The translations under genes were made by a program, and so were the position numbers. DNA of 64,000 bases from CAIVAT01 sp964355945 (GTDB taxonomy: Bacteria; Bacteroidota; Bacteroidia; Bacteroidales; FEN-979), in contig CAYHGE010000001.1 in NCBI GenBank assembly GCA_964355945.1, forward strand, positions 124,001 through 188,000. Direction: 5' to 3'. A model generated the notes under the pieces. That model ran no database searches, was not told the origin of the DNA, and saw nothing but the letters and a program-made list of their open reading frames with translations. Shown here in pieces: positions 7,950 through 16,955 of this stretch. Within the stretch, counting starts at the first letter, position 1; each line of letters opens with the position of its first letter.

Positions 7950-7978
7950 ATTCGAATATTGAATATTGAATATTGAAT

Positions 7979-8029
7979 AAAGAATTACGATTTGCAGTAC
8001 CTCTGCAAAGGTCGTAATTCTTTTTTTTT
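7979..8029 (+). terminator. Strong intrinsic terminator after the TPR gene
   Basis: AAAGAATTACGA (7979-7990) pairs with TCGTAATTCTTT (8012-8023), enclosing an inner TTTGCAG/CTGCAAA stem, and is followed by nine T (8021-8029). Flanking GAATATTGAATA and TTCAATATTC repeats extend the potential hairpin on both sides. Confidence 0.85.
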
Positions 8030-8079
8030 GCGTTCGTTATTCAATATTCGTTATTCAATATTCGATATTCATTGTTTTT

Positions 8080-9051
8080 ATGCCTGAATCCCCCCGCATC
8101 ATATTTTTTGGCACCCCAGACTTTGCAGTTGCATCACTTGCAAAGCTCATCGATTCAGGGTATTCCGTTGTGGCGGTGGTTACCTCACCTGACAAACAGG
8201 CAGGCAGGGGATTAAAAGAGAAAACCTCCGCAGTCAAAGATTTCGCTGTGCTTCACGGAATTCCTGTTTTGCAGCCATTAAACATGAAAGACCCTGGTTT
8301 TACCGAACTTCTCAGATCTTACAAACCAGATCTGCAAATCGTGATTGCCTTCCGGATGATGCCAAAGCTGGTTTGGGCCTTGCCACCCCTGGGAACCTTC
8401 AACCTACATGCATCCCTTCTGCCACAATACCGTGGAGCAGCACCCATTAATTGGGCGGTGATCAACGGGGAGAGAGAGACCGGAGTAACCACCTTTTTCC
8501 TGAATGAACAGATCGACACAGGTAAAATCATCCTTTCTGAAAAGTTAGCGATCGGGTCTGATGAAACTGCCGGAGAGCTTCATGACCGGTTGATGAATGC
8601 AGGCGTGGCACTGGTACTGGCAACTGTCGAACGGATTGTGTCGGGAAAAGTTGATGAAATCAGTCAGGAGGCCCTGACCGGCGATCCCGCAAACTTAAAA
8701 CCTGCACCGAAAATATTCAAAGACGATTGCCGCATCGACTGGAACCAGGATGTTTTGACGATTCATAATTTTGTCCGTGGGCTCAGTCCATATCCGGGAG
8801 CCTATACAGAATTGGCACAGAAGGATGGCAGCACACAACAGTTAAAAGTTTTTCGGGTTGTTCCGGAGCAAAATGAGCCCCATGGGCATCTTGGTGATTT
8901 TGTCACGGATGGAAAATCTTATCTCAAAGTATCCGCCAAAAACGGATTTATTTTCCTGGAGGAGGTTCAATTGTCGGGACGAAAAGCCATGACCAGCGGG
9001 GATTTCCTGCGGGGATTCGGGCGAATATTGCCTGAAACCCGTGCTATTTAA
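8080..9051 (+). CDS. fmt: Methionyl-tRNA formyltransferase
   Basis: The 323-residue enzyme formylates initiator Met-tRNA using 10-formyl-tetrahydrofolate. The N-terminal catalytic domain shows IIFFGTPDFAVASLAKLI (residues 7-24), the folate-binding motif LHASLLPQYRGAAPINWA (about 107-124) with the family's HxSLLPxxRG signature, and TGVTTFFLNEQIDTG. The C-terminal OB-like domain starts at about residue 208 (KDDCRIDWNQDVLTIHNFVRGLSPYPGA). Length is standard. It is a single gene between two terminators. Confidence 0.96.
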   Translation: MPESPRIIFFGTPDFAVASLAKLIDSGYSVVAVVTSPDKQAGRGLKEKTSAVKDFAVLHGIPVLQPLNMKDPGFTELLRSYKPDLQIVIAFRMMPKLVWALPPLGTFNLHASLLPQYRGAAPINWAVINGERETGVTTFFLNEQIDTGKIILSEKLAIGSDETAGELHDRLMNAGVALVLATVERIVSGKVDEISQEALTGDPANLKPAPKIFKDDCRIDWNQDVLTIHNFVRGLSPYPGAYTELAQKDGSTQQLKVFRVVPEQNEPHGHLGDFVTDGKSYLKVSAKNGFIFLEEVQLSGRKAMTSGDFLRGFGRILPETRAI

Positions 9052-9124
9052 CCCTTTTGACGACGGAGATATTAACAAATCTTCGATTTTATCAACAATT
9101 ACGCCACTTTGAGGGTGAAACCAC

Positions 9125-9154
9125 TTGACTTTTTTTTCAGATGCGTTATCTTTG
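9125..9154 (+). promoter_or_regulatory. Promoter of the HU gene
   Basis: TTG (9125-9127) and TATCTTTG (9147-9154) are separated by 19 nt, a good match to the Bacteroidota -33/-7 pair. The start codon at 9195 leaves a leader of about 35 nt. Confidence 0.75.
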
Positions 9155-9194
9155 CCCGGATTATTAATTACTTATTAATTAAAACTTACGAAAA

Positions 9195-9467
9195 ATGAAC
9201 AAGGCTCAATTAATCGAAGCAATTGCTATTGATGCAAAACTGTCTAAAGTTGACGCAAAGCGTGCTCTGGAAGCTTTTATTGAAAATACAAAAAAGTCAC
9301 TCAGCAAAGGTGAAAGAGTTGCTTTAGTTGATTTCGGATCATTCTCCGTTTCCAAGAGAGCTGCCCGCAAGGGACGCAACCCACAGAACGGTAAAGAGAT
9401 CAAGATCGCCGCTAAAAAAGTTGTAAAATTCAAGGCAGGCGCTGCACTCAGCAAAAAAGTTAAATAA
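9195..9467 (+). CDS. hup: HU-family DNA-binding protein
   Basis: The 90-residue protein has the standard HU/IHF length and layout: an N-terminal helical pair (MNKAQLIEAIAIDAKLSKVDAKRALEAF), then GERVALVDFGSFSVSKRAARKGRNPQNGKEIKI, containing the family signature GSFxVxxRxARxGRNPxTG with Gln for Thr, and the C-terminal helix. It binds and bends DNA as a dimer. Its own promoter and terminator make it a single-gene unit. Whether it is HU alpha- or beta-like cannot be decided. Confidence 0.96.
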   Translation: MNKAQLIEAIAIDAKLSKVDAKRALEAFIENTKKSLSKGERVALVDFGSFSVSKRAARKGRNPQNGKEIKIAAKKVVKFKAGAALSKKVK

Positions 9468-9484
9468 GACTTTACTGCTTCAAG

Positions 9485-9517
9485 AAAAAGCCGACCCGTT
9501 GGGCCGGCTTTTTTTTT
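9485..9517 (+). terminator. Terminator of the HU gene
   Basis: AAGCCGACCC (9488-9497) and GGGCCGGCTT (9501-9510) pair with one mismatch around a 3-nt loop and are followed by a run of nine T. The A run on the left could also serve the convergent rsmE gene. Confidence 0.9.
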
Positions 9518-9533
9518 GCAGCAGTATTCGGAT

Positions 9534-10232
9534 TTAGCGGTTCAGCAGGTTGATCGTATGACATGCGACGATACCGGCAGTTTCAGTCCGCAACCGGCTT
9601 GTGCCCAGGCTGACAGGAATAAACCCCGACTTTACCGCCATCTCCACCTCGTTTTTTGAAAAATCACCTTCCGGACCAATCAGGAGCAAGGCACTGGAAC
9701 CAGCCACATAAATTTTCCGGAGTTCAGATTCATTGCCGGTTTCGCAATAGCAGATGAATTTTTGTAAGGGGAAATCTCCATTAATGAAGCTCTTCAGCTT
9801 TACCGGCTCGTTCAATTTGGGCAGCCTCGACTTGAGCGACTGTTTCATAGCAGATACAAGAACTTTCTCCAGACGTTCCGGTTTGATGACCGTTCGCTCG
9901 GAGTGTTCGCAAAACAGGGGAGTTATCTCATCAATTCCGATCTCTGTGGCTTTTTCGAGGAACCATTCAAAACGGTCGATGTTCTTGGTAGGGGCGATGG
10001 CAACATGCAGGTGCCACAAATTTGCCGGAACAAACCGGGTTGTTGCTATTTCAACCAGGCAGCCCTTGTGATGGATCTTTGTTAGTTTTCCATGGTAGAA
10101 ATTGCCAAGGCCATCGGTGAGGTCGATCGGATCTCCTTCGGTGAGGCGGAGGACTTTCATGCAATGCCATGACTCCTCCTCGCTCAGAACACACGAATTA
10201 CCTTCTATCCGGGGATTGTAAAACAACTGCAT
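9534..10232 (-). CDS. rsmE: 16S rRNA (uracil1498-N3)-methyltransferase RsmE
   Basis: The 232-residue SPOUT enzyme has an N-terminal PUA-like domain (residues 1-70, HCMKVLRLTEGDPIDLTDGLGNFYHG) and a C-terminal knotted methyltransferase domain ending in LLIGPEGDFSKNEVEMA and VSLGTSRLRTETAGIVA, the diagnostic RsmE motifs. It methylates N3 of U1498 in 16S rRNA. Length and both signatures are typical. It converges on the HU gene. Confidence 0.95.
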   Translation of the reverse strand: MQLFYNPRIEGNSCVLSEEESWHCMKVLRLTEGDPIDLTDGLGNFYHGKLTKIHHKGCLVEIATTRFVPANLWHLHVAIAPTKNIDRFEWFLEKATEIGIDEITPLFCEHSERTVIKPERLEKVLVSAMKQSLKSRLPKLNEPVKLKSFINGDFPLQKFICYCETGNESELRKIYVAGSSALLLIGPEGDFSKNEVEMAVKSGFIPVSLGTSRLRTETAGIVACHTINLLNR

Positions 10233-10579
10233 AAACCGATTTTGTTCTGTTAAGTTATATATTTTAAAGGGGTTATTTGATTATAGGCAATGATACCAGT
10301 TGGAAAATTATCTATCATGTTATTCAGGATGCAGGCCGATAATTGGAACTAAAGGAATTGGCCGTCCTAATCGAATTTCTTGAAAACTGGTCCTGTAGGG
10401 ACCTTATATGGGTAGCAACGAATTGCAGGACTGGTATTTCGTCCCGTACGGGACGAAATAATTCATCCCTGTACACAAATTCTACCCATATATTGTGCCG
10501 ATGGCACAAGAAAGGTGGGTCGGGCATTTCAACGGAGTTGGTAATGTATTGATTGATCATATATTGTTGTGCCCTGTAT
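10233..10579. other. Intergenic region with structured repeats, no gene seen
   Basis: 347 bases between two minus-strand genes. I see no convincing coding sequence. The central 121 nt form the nested palindromic element described at 10389-10509. Confidence 0.7.
10389..10509. repeat. Nested palindromic element (REP/MITE-like)
   Basis: Four inverted repeats are arranged symmetrically. GGTCC/GGACC lies at 10389-10403. The outer arms TATATGGGTAG (10405-10415) and CTACCCATATA (10482-10492) pair perfectly. A 26-nt perfect palindrome centred on CCCGTACGGG lies at 10435-10460. TTGTGCC/GGCACAA lies at 10493-10509. The side hairpins abut the outer arms, so the whole can fold as a long stem with a central cruciform and a hairpin on each side. 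There is no transposase or open frame inside. Confidence 0.8.
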
Positions 10580-13105
10580 TTAGTGCCTGGCAATGATGAT
10601 GATTTTTTTAACAAGAAATTGACCTTCTTTTTCAATCTTCAAAAAATAAACCCCACCGGGGATTTCACGCACATCGACCAAAGAACGGTCATGTTCCTGG
10701 GTTACTTCTGATTTTTTAAGGATAACCCCCTCCATGGAAATCAGTTGCCAGCTGCCATGCTGAAACCCATCGATTTCAATAAACAGCTGATTTGTTGCCG
10801 GATTCGGGTAAATGACAACTCCGGGCTGGTTTTGGGTTTCCTGCATACCGGTGCATGTTTCAAAGGTGATTTGAATACTGTCTGCCGTCGGACATCCGGA
10901 TAAGTTGGTAACATTCACACTGAAATTGCGTGTCCCATATCCGATGCCCGTTGAATCAACAAGGATCGTTTGTGAAGTGGCGCCTGTTGACCACAGGTAG
11001 TTCATCCCGGGGTTCCCTGCATCGAGTAAGATCGAATTCCAGGGGCAGAGGGTTGTGTCGCTGCCAAGACTGACTAAAGGAACTGATGCAACATTGATAT
11101 ATCCTGTCTTTATTTTGGAACCGGATGCATATCCGTTTGATGCAGAAAGGGTAGCATTGTAGATCCCGGGTGAATCGTAGCGGATGTTCGCCGGGTTTTG
11201 CAGATTTGATGAAGTGGGTGTTCCTCCGGGGAATGACCAGTTCCATTGGGTAGGATTCCCGGAGGAGATATCCGTGAAGTTAACTGTTGTTCCCTGGCAG
11301 GGAACTGTATTACTTGCATTGAAGTTAACGATCAGGGGCGGAGTGAGCATCTCAACAGCATCAAGGTTGAAGCCCATGCCAACACCATAAGATGCGCCAC
11401 TGCCGCTGTCTTTGATATACAGGTAGCGCACCTTGCTCATTGGAGTTGCACCCAGTTCGAAACTGGTGGTCCCATTTCCCGCGCCGATCGTGGTGAATGG
11501 TCCGTCGATGTTGTTTCCACCCGAAACGGTGTAACCCTTGTTTGTGGCACCAGCCTGGATGACTTTAAAATCGGCCCCCGGACCATTGTAAATGGTATCT
11601 CCCATGTCGATTACAATCCACCCGTTTTTCCCCAGAGAATAGGGAACACCATCGGGGACACCGATTGCACCGGGGGTATAACCTTCATCACCGAAATTAT
11701 TGCCCGGGATCTGGCAGCTCATGACTTTGTACGCGTAATGGTTGGCTGCCGGTTTCAGCTGGATATCATTCACTGTTGTCCCCTGTGATGCAACCACCAC
11801 ATTCATGATGGTCTTCGGCTGGTAGCCATTTGCAACAACTTTCAGGGTATAGGTACCGGGAACCAGGTATTTATGGTAATCGCCAACAAGAGGATCCGTG
11901 TAAACCGGGAAATAGTTGTTCACCCATATTGAGGCACGAACCGGCTCTCCGGTCACAGAATCGGTGATCATTCCTGAAACGCCCCATGCACACTGGTTAA
12001 TGATCTCGAGCATGGCCGGCTTGTTTGCATTGTAGTAGTAGCCGATCTGAGATGCAGGTGGTTGCTTGTCAAGCGAGATCTCCATGGACCATCCGATATT
12101 GCCAAGGCTGCCATACTGGAAATCCTTGGTGCTGCCATTGATGGCATACATGATGTTGTAACCCTGCCCATACTGCAGGCTTGAATAACCCGACGCATTG
12201 GAATATACAGCAGCAAGCTGGTTGATATGTTCATTATCCCTCGTAGGATCAGCGCGATAGCTCCATGGGTATGACAGTATCTCAGTTCCGCTGTGGTAGT
12301 TTGTATAAACGACAAACTGGTTATCCAGGATGCCATTGCGCAAGGCCTTTGTTTCAATTTGTGAAAATGCACCCCAGCTGTTTCCTTCTGCATTCCACAT
12401 ATATCCATTATCGCGGTTGCAATCGACCCCGTTGAGGTTGTACCGTGACATGGAGACCCGACCGTCGGGATTTACCATTGGATAGAGCCATATCTCCCTG
12501 TTATTCACAAGGTTGGTGATTGTCGGATTGGATCCGAAACCAAGGCATAAATCGCGGGCAAACATGATCACATTCTGCGATCCGCCAACCTCATCCCCAT
12601 GAATTCCCCCGTCGAACATGATTTCAGGTTCCGGTTCGTCGATGTTGACGTTGTCGCTGATTTTCAAAGCCGCCAGCTGGCGACCCCCGACAGAAGTCCC
12701 CCAGCCTACCTTTTTACAGATTGACGGAAAATTGGCTGCAAGGCTGTCAACAATTGCAATGATCTGATCATAAGTATAATAACCAGGTGGAACGTTTGTG
12801 TTGTCCCAATAATGTTCAAAGTGCTTATTCAGGTCGGGGATGGTGATCTGATACCGAAGATTGCTGTTTGTCAACACCTTAAGTTGTTCAGGAACCAGGT
12901 ACATCCTTACAATGCTTCCATCGGTTGCTGCAGGTTCGAATTCCAGGCCTAAACTGCGAACTTTTTGCGCATCAGCGATGTTGCCGATCATCACGTTGAC
13001 CTCCATCTCACCGGTTCGCCAGCCCTGTGACCAGGAAGTAAACCCGATCAGGATAATGACCAGCGTCGCAGATATTTTTCTAATTATATGCATCAGTCCG
13101 TTCAT
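10580..13105 (-). CDS. Secreted M14 zinc carboxypeptidase with PKD and T9SS sorting domains
   Basis: The 841-residue exoenzyme has an N-terminal signal peptide (about residues 1-27). The M14 domain (about 105-365) carries zinc ligands H169 and E172 in GGIHGDEVGG, H271 in TNYHSGTE, and general base E342 in SMEISLDKQ. A carboxypeptidase-regulatory-like domain (about 375-455), a middle region that may be a discoidin-like beta-sandwich (about 460-600), a PKD domain (about 605-685, with FTDISSGNPTQWNWSFPGG) and a C-terminal type A sorting domain (VVIYPNPATNQLFIEI ... GGVYFLKIEKEGQFLVKKI) follow. It should be exported by the Sec and T9SS pathways and release C-terminal amino acids from peptides. 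All catalytic residues are present. Confidence 0.92.
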   Translation of the reverse strand: MNGLMHIIRKISATLVIILIGFTSWSQGWRTGEMEVNVMIGNIADAQKVRSLGLEFEPAATDGSIVRMYLVPEQLKVLTNSNLRYQITIPDLNKHFEHYWDNTNVPPGYYTYDQIIAIVDSLAANFPSICKKVGWGTSVGGRQLAALKISDNVNIDEPEPEIMFDGGIHGDEVGGSQNVIMFARDLCLGFGSNPTITNLVNNREIWLYPMVNPDGRVSMSRYNLNGVDCNRDNGYMWNAEGNSWGAFSQIETKALRNGILDNQFVVYTNYHSGTEILSYPWSYRADPTRDNEHINQLAAVYSNASGYSSLQYGQGYNIMYAINGSTKDFQYGSLGNIGWSMEISLDKQPPASQIGYYYNANKPAMLEIINQCAWGVSGMITDSVTGEPVRASIWVNNYFPVYTDPLVGDYHKYLVPGTYTLKVVANGYQPKTIMNVVVASQGTTVNDIQLKPAANHYAYKVMSCQIPGNNFGDEGYTPGAIGVPDGVPYSLGKNGWIVIDMGDTIYNGPGADFKVIQAGATNKGYTVSGGNNIDGPFTTIGAGNGTTSFELGATPMSKVRYLYIKDSGSGASYGVGMGFNLDAVEMLTPPLIVNFNASNTVPCQGTTVNFTDISSGNPTQWNWSFPGGTPTSSNLQNPANIRYDSPGIYNATLSASNGYASGSKIKTGYINVASVPLVSLGSDTTLCPWNSILLDAGNPGMNYLWSTGATSQTILVDSTGIGYGTRNFSVNVTNLSGCPTADSIQITFETCTGMQETQNQPGVVIYPNPATNQLFIEIDGFQHGSWQLISMEGVILKKSEVTQEHDRSLVDVREIPGGVYFLKIEKEGQFLVKKIIIIARH

Positions 13106-13111
13106 TTAGTC

Positions 13112-13144
13112 AGACCTTCCAGGTTTTCGAAACCTGGAAGGTCT
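13112..13144. repeat. Perfect 15-bp inverted repeat
   Basis: AGACCTTCCAGGTTT (13112-13126) and its exact complement (13130-13144) flank a TCG loop. It sits in the 50-nt gap between two minus-strand genes for secreted proteins. It resembles the AGACCTTCCAGGTTT palindromes found scattered in Bacteroidota and could act as a terminator or mRNA stabiliser; no T run follows it. Confidence 0.85.
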
Positions 13145-13155
13145 TATAGGGTCGT

Positions 13156-16100
13156 TTATCGTAACACCACCTTCTCCATCCAGGTTTCATGCTCCCCTGT
13201 TATCCGGATGAAATATATTCCTTTTGCAAATCCCGAAAGGTCGAGCTGATTTAAGTTTGTTCCAGTTTTTGAATTCAAAACGTCAGTATATACAACCTGC
13301 CCCTGAAGATTCATCACAGCCAAATTGACTTTCCCGGGACAATTGGAAATTGTAACGTTAAACAATCCCTGTGACGGGTTCGGATAGATGTTTACGATCG
13401 GTTGTTTTTGAATGTTGCCAGGTGTTCCAACTGGTCCGCTGACCTGGATATCGTTCAGGAAAAGGTTATTGCCATAACGGTTATACGATTCAAACATCAG
13501 CTTGACATTCTTGTTCCCGGCCCAGGGTGAAAGGTCGATGGAGTAACATCCTGTGCCGTAACTTCCTCCGCACCATTCCTCCGCCGATTCCGGGTAAAAT
13601 GCGCTGTCTGTACTCGGGTGGGTGACAAAAACTGCGGGAGTTCCATCTGGCCCCATGCCCCAGACACGTTGCCAGGTACTTCCGCAATTGTCTGAAATTC
13701 TGATGATGAGGGAATCTTTTCGAACGCGTTGTTCATACGCATGCCTGAAGCTAAGCATCACCGAGGTGTAACCAGACAGGTTCAGCGACGGGCTGACCAG
13801 CTGATCCCTTTTGTTGAGTGTGGAATAGCTGAAGAAATTCATGAAGATGGCTTTTGAGCCAGGCAAGGTGCCTCCAACTGTGATGGTATCCCATGTAACT
13901 CCCATGTCGGGATTCAGGATTTGCCAGTGTTTTGTGTCGATCCCGGTTTCAAACGATTCGGTAAATGGTATTGAATAGCCGTCTTTGACAATATAATCCA
14001 GTCGTGTAAGGGTATTATTCCCTGCCGAGTTCACGATGGTTAAGCGAACATCATACTGTCCTGATGAATCAAACTGAACAACCGGATTTTGGCTGGTGTT
14101 TGAGGTTCCTTCGAGGTAGGTAATGGTGTTGGGATTAAATTCCCAGATCCATGCCGACGGGCAATTCGTGGATTTGTCGATGAAATGAACCACGTTATCC
14201 TCGCAAAGCACAAACTGGTCGGCAGTGAAGTTTGCAACCGGGAGGAGTGTGCTGCTTACTGTAATGAAGTTTGTCCTGGTGATGGAATCTGACCCGAATT
14301 CATTCCACACTTTAAGTTTTACGGTAAAGGTGCCCGCTGCGTTGTAAACGATACCGGATGGATTTTTCATCGATGATGTTGAAGGACTGCCTCCCTGGAA
14401 TTCCCATTGGAAGGAGGTTGGTACGCCATTGGAATGATCGCTGAAATCGACAGCACAACCAACAGGAACAACCGTCAGGGCAGTGGTAAAGTCTGCTTGC
14501 GGGTTTGTGTGGTACATGTCAGAGCTCCACAATCCCCTTCCGTACGTACTGGCCCGGATGGCATCCTGCGATACCGAGTCATTGTCGTAATAGATTTCCA
14601 GTTCGGTTATGCGGCCATTGGCAGGCAATCCGGTCCGGAAGGGAGTCCAGCCGGAGGAGGTTTCATCCCTGTAGTAAACGCCCGCATCTGTGCCAACATA
14701 CAATCCTTCATGGGCATTGCGATAACATGTGATTGTGTTTTTGGTGATGGCTGGCAGGTTTCCGGTGATGTTGGTCCAGGAAACACCTTTGTTGACTGAT
14801 TTGTACACTCCTGTTCCCATGGTGATAAAGACAATGTTTTCATCTGCCGGATGACTTTCGATATCATTCGGGGTTCCTGAAGCAGGGAGGGAATTCGACA
14901 AGTCGGACCATGCAGGGTTTGTGGCAAGACAGTTATCGCTCCGAAACAATTTGTTGTCGGAGCGGGCGGCGAAGAACACGTTTGGATTTGCTGATGAGTG
15001 TTCGACAACAGCCATGTCGGAGCCGTTGGAGCCTGCCAGGTTTTCAGAGATTTTCGTCCAGATAATCGGATAATTAATCACATTGGAACACCTCCAGATG
15101 TTCTTGTACCCGACGAACATTCCCTTGTGATCGGCTTTATTCAGGCAAAACGGGGTTACCCATGCACCACTTTCCGTGATTCCGTGCACCCCGTTTCCTG
15201 CGATCTGGGTTTCACCACCATTGTTGTTCTTCCGGAAGATGTCGCCATAATAGATTGTATGATACGAATAGGCTGCATTTTCATAATCAATGGCACACTC
15301 CATGCCATCACCACCGCCGGTAGCAAGCCACCCGCTGGGAGTATATGTATAGGTGCCGTTGTCCTGAAAACCATTGATCACCTTATTTTTAACCGTTGCT
15401 GACTGACCGATTTTATAGATCTGGCCAATGGTCATTCCCACCGTCCGGTCGGTCCATGTGGTTCCGCCGTTGGCCGTAACCCAGCAGCCTCCGTCGTTAC
15501 CGGCATATAGTTTGCCGTCAACCGGCGAAAATCCCAGGAAATGGCAGTCGGCATGCACTGCAGGAACGCTGCATCCACCATACCAGTGAGAGTTTATTGT
15601 CCACGTAGAACCGCCATTGGTGGATTTCCAGACATCCACCCCACCGGTATAAATAATCTCACCATTTATGGGATCTGCTGCGATTGAAAGATCATACCAC
15701 CCCTGGCCACCTGAGCCGCTGCCATCGCACGACCAGTCCATGATGTTGGGTGAAGTCGATCGGGTGGTAAAGGTCAACCCTGCATCGCTCGAACGGTAAA
15801 GTCCTTTGAATCCGCTGCTGCCATCGGATTGCAGGAAGTAAACGTACGCCGGACTGGCTGGCGTGACTGCGATTGCACCACGCTGACCGCCGGTTAGTCC
15901 GGCAGTAATTTTCACGAAGGTAATTCCATTGTTTGAGGAGCGGTAAAAATCGGCCCCTAATGCAGCATAAACGACATAAGAGTCATCCGGTTTGAAATGG
16001 ATGTCTTTGAAATTTCCCGATTGGCTTAAAGTCCATGTTGTTCCGCCGTCGACAGAGCGATAGACCCCGCCGCTGGTGGCGGCAAGAAAAATCTGGGCAT

Positions 16101-16821
16101 TGGCAGGATCCTGGATCATGCGTCCAACGGTTTTGCTTCCCATACCGGTAGTTGACAAGGCCCATGTCAATCCGCCATTTATGCTTTTGAATACTCCGAG
16201 GCCGGGAGCATCTCCGGCATCGCGGTCGCCTGTACCCATTAAAATATGGTCGGGATTGGTGTAGTCAACCACGATGGCCGACACACCCAGGGTAGGCAAT
16301 GTGTCCGTGTGGGATGCCCAGGTATCACCACCATCGGTTGATTGCCACAAACCTCCTGCAGGAGCGCCAACATAAATTTTGTTTGGGTCGGCAGGGTGGA
16401 AGGCGACCACATTGAGTCGTCCCAAACCTTCATATCCGGCAGGGCCGGGAGCCGGAATCTGCGAAGGACCGAGGTTTACCCACGAGCCGCTTGTGGAGCG
16501 CGTGTTGTTTGCGTAGGCGCTGTAAGTTTTGTAGGTTTCATCGGGAGCGCGACGGCTGCCATCAGGATTTATGCGGCTTTGCATCATGTATTCCCAGCGC
16601 TTGAAGACCTTCCAGCCATGGCTGCGGGTAATTGCCCGGTCTTTCCAGTACATGTTAAATGCACGTTGCGTCTGAAAAAAGTTGGCATCAGGATTCTGCA
16701 TCATTTCGATCCAGTAGGGGTAGTTGGCGGTGTCATTCACCGACGAATTGGAGGGAGTCTGTGTTTGTCCAGACATTACAAATAGTAGAATGACCGTAAG
16801 CAGGAGTAAGGTTCGTTTCAT
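13156..16821 (-). CDS. Secreted Asp-box (BNR/sortilin-like) beta-propeller protein with PKD and T9SS domains
   Basis: From the ATG at 16821 the product has 1221 residues. An in-frame start at 16857 lies upstream of the probable -7 element (TACCTTTA near 16843-16850), so the inner ATG before the signal peptide MKRTLLLLTVILLFVMSGQT is preferred. The body contains at least eight Asp-box-like loops (STDGGDTW, SINGGLTW, SVDGGTTW, SSDAGLTF, STNGGSTW, TANGGTTW, SVNKGVSW), typical of 10-bladed sortilin-type propellers. Two PKD-like domains, a choice-of-anchor-J-like beta-sandwich (FTESFETGIDTKHWQILN) and a C-terminal sorting domain (IVNIYPNPSQGLFNVTI ... WMEKVVLR) follow. It is probably a surface or secreted binding protein; no catalytic function can be assigned. 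Confidence 0.9.
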   Translation of the reverse strand: MKRTLLLLTVILLFVMSGQTQTPSNSSVNDTANYPYWIEMMQNPDANFFQTQRAFNMYWKDRAITRSHGWKVFKRWEYMMQSRINPDGSRRAPDETYKTYSAYANNTRSTSGSWVNLGPSQIPAPGPAGYEGLGRLNVVAFHPADPNKIYVGAPAGGLWQSTDGGDTWASHTDTLPTLGVSAIVVDYTNPDHILMGTGDRDAGDAPGLGVFKSINGGLTWALSTTGMGSKTVGRMIQDPANAQIFLAATSGGVYRSVDGGTTWTLSQSGNFKDIHFKPDDSYVVYAALGADFYRSSNNGITFVKITAGLTGGQRGAIAVTPASPAYVYFLQSDGSSGFKGLYRSSDAGLTFTTRSTSPNIMDWSCDGSGSGGQGWYDLSIAADPINGEIIYTGGVDVWKSTNGGSTWTINSHWYGGCSVPAVHADCHFLGFSPVDGKLYAGNDGGCWVTANGGTTWTDRTVGMTIGQIYKIGQSATVKNKVINGFQDNGTYTYTPSGWLATGGGDGMECAIDYENAAYSYHTIYYGDIFRKNNNGGETQIAGNGVHGITESGAWVTPFCLNKADHKGMFVGYKNIWRCSNVINYPIIWTKISENLAGSNGSDMAVVEHSSANPNVFFAARSDNKLFRSDNCLATNPAWSDLSNSLPASGTPNDIESHPADENIVFITMGTGVYKSVNKGVSWTNITGNLPAITKNTITCYRNAHEGLYVGTDAGVYYRDETSSGWTPFRTGLPANGRITELEIYYDNDSVSQDAIRASTYGRGLWSSDMYHTNPQADFTTALTVVPVGCAVDFSDHSNGVPTSFQWEFQGGSPSTSSMKNPSGIVYNAAGTFTVKLKVWNEFGSDSITRTNFITVSSTLLPVANFTADQFVLCEDNVVHFIDKSTNCPSAWIWEFNPNTITYLEGTSNTSQNPVVQFDSSGQYDVRLTIVNSAGNNTLTRLDYIVKDGYSIPFTESFETGIDTKHWQILNPDMGVTWDTITVGGTLPGSKAIFMNFFSYSTLNKRDQLVSPSLNLSGYTSVMLSFRHAYEQRVRKDSLIIRISDNCGSTWQRVWGMGPDGTPAVFVTHPSTDSAFYPESAEEWCGGSYGTGCYSIDLSPWAGNKNVKLMFESYNRYGNNLFLNDIQVSGPVGTPGNIQKQPIVNIYPNPSQGLFNVTISNCPGKVNLAVMNLQGQVVYTDVLNSKTGTNLNQLDLSGFAKGIYFIRITGEHETWMEKVVLR

Positions 16822-16927
16822 TAAGCAGAGAGTTTGGATTAGGTTGTAAAGGTACAAAAAAAGTGTATAGGCGGAAGTAACGGCAAGGTTGAATCTGGTA
16901 AAGAAGATTCGAGTTAATTGATTTATG

Positions 16928-16947
16928 TATTTAATAATACTATTAAA
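16928..16947. promoter_or_regulatory. Candidate TetR-type operator downstream of tetR
   Basis: TTTAATA (16930-16936) and TATTAAA (16941-16947) form a perfect 7-bp inverted repeat with a 4-nt spacer. The 13-mer TATTTAATAATAC at 16928-16940 occurs again, on the same strand, at 17605-17617 upstream of tetR. It lies about 80 nt upstream of the propeller gene's -7 element. It is AT-rich, so chance is possible. Confidence 0.4.
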
Positions 16948-16955
16948 TTTGTTAA

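Noticed and set aside
14407..16785. Open frames antisense to the propeller gene
   Set aside because: They reflect the high coding bias of the opposite strand; no family similarity or promoter was seen.
16822..16857. Upstream start of the beta-propeller protein at 16857
   Set aside because: It lies at or before the likely -7 element, while the inner ATG at 16821 directly precedes a typical signal peptide.
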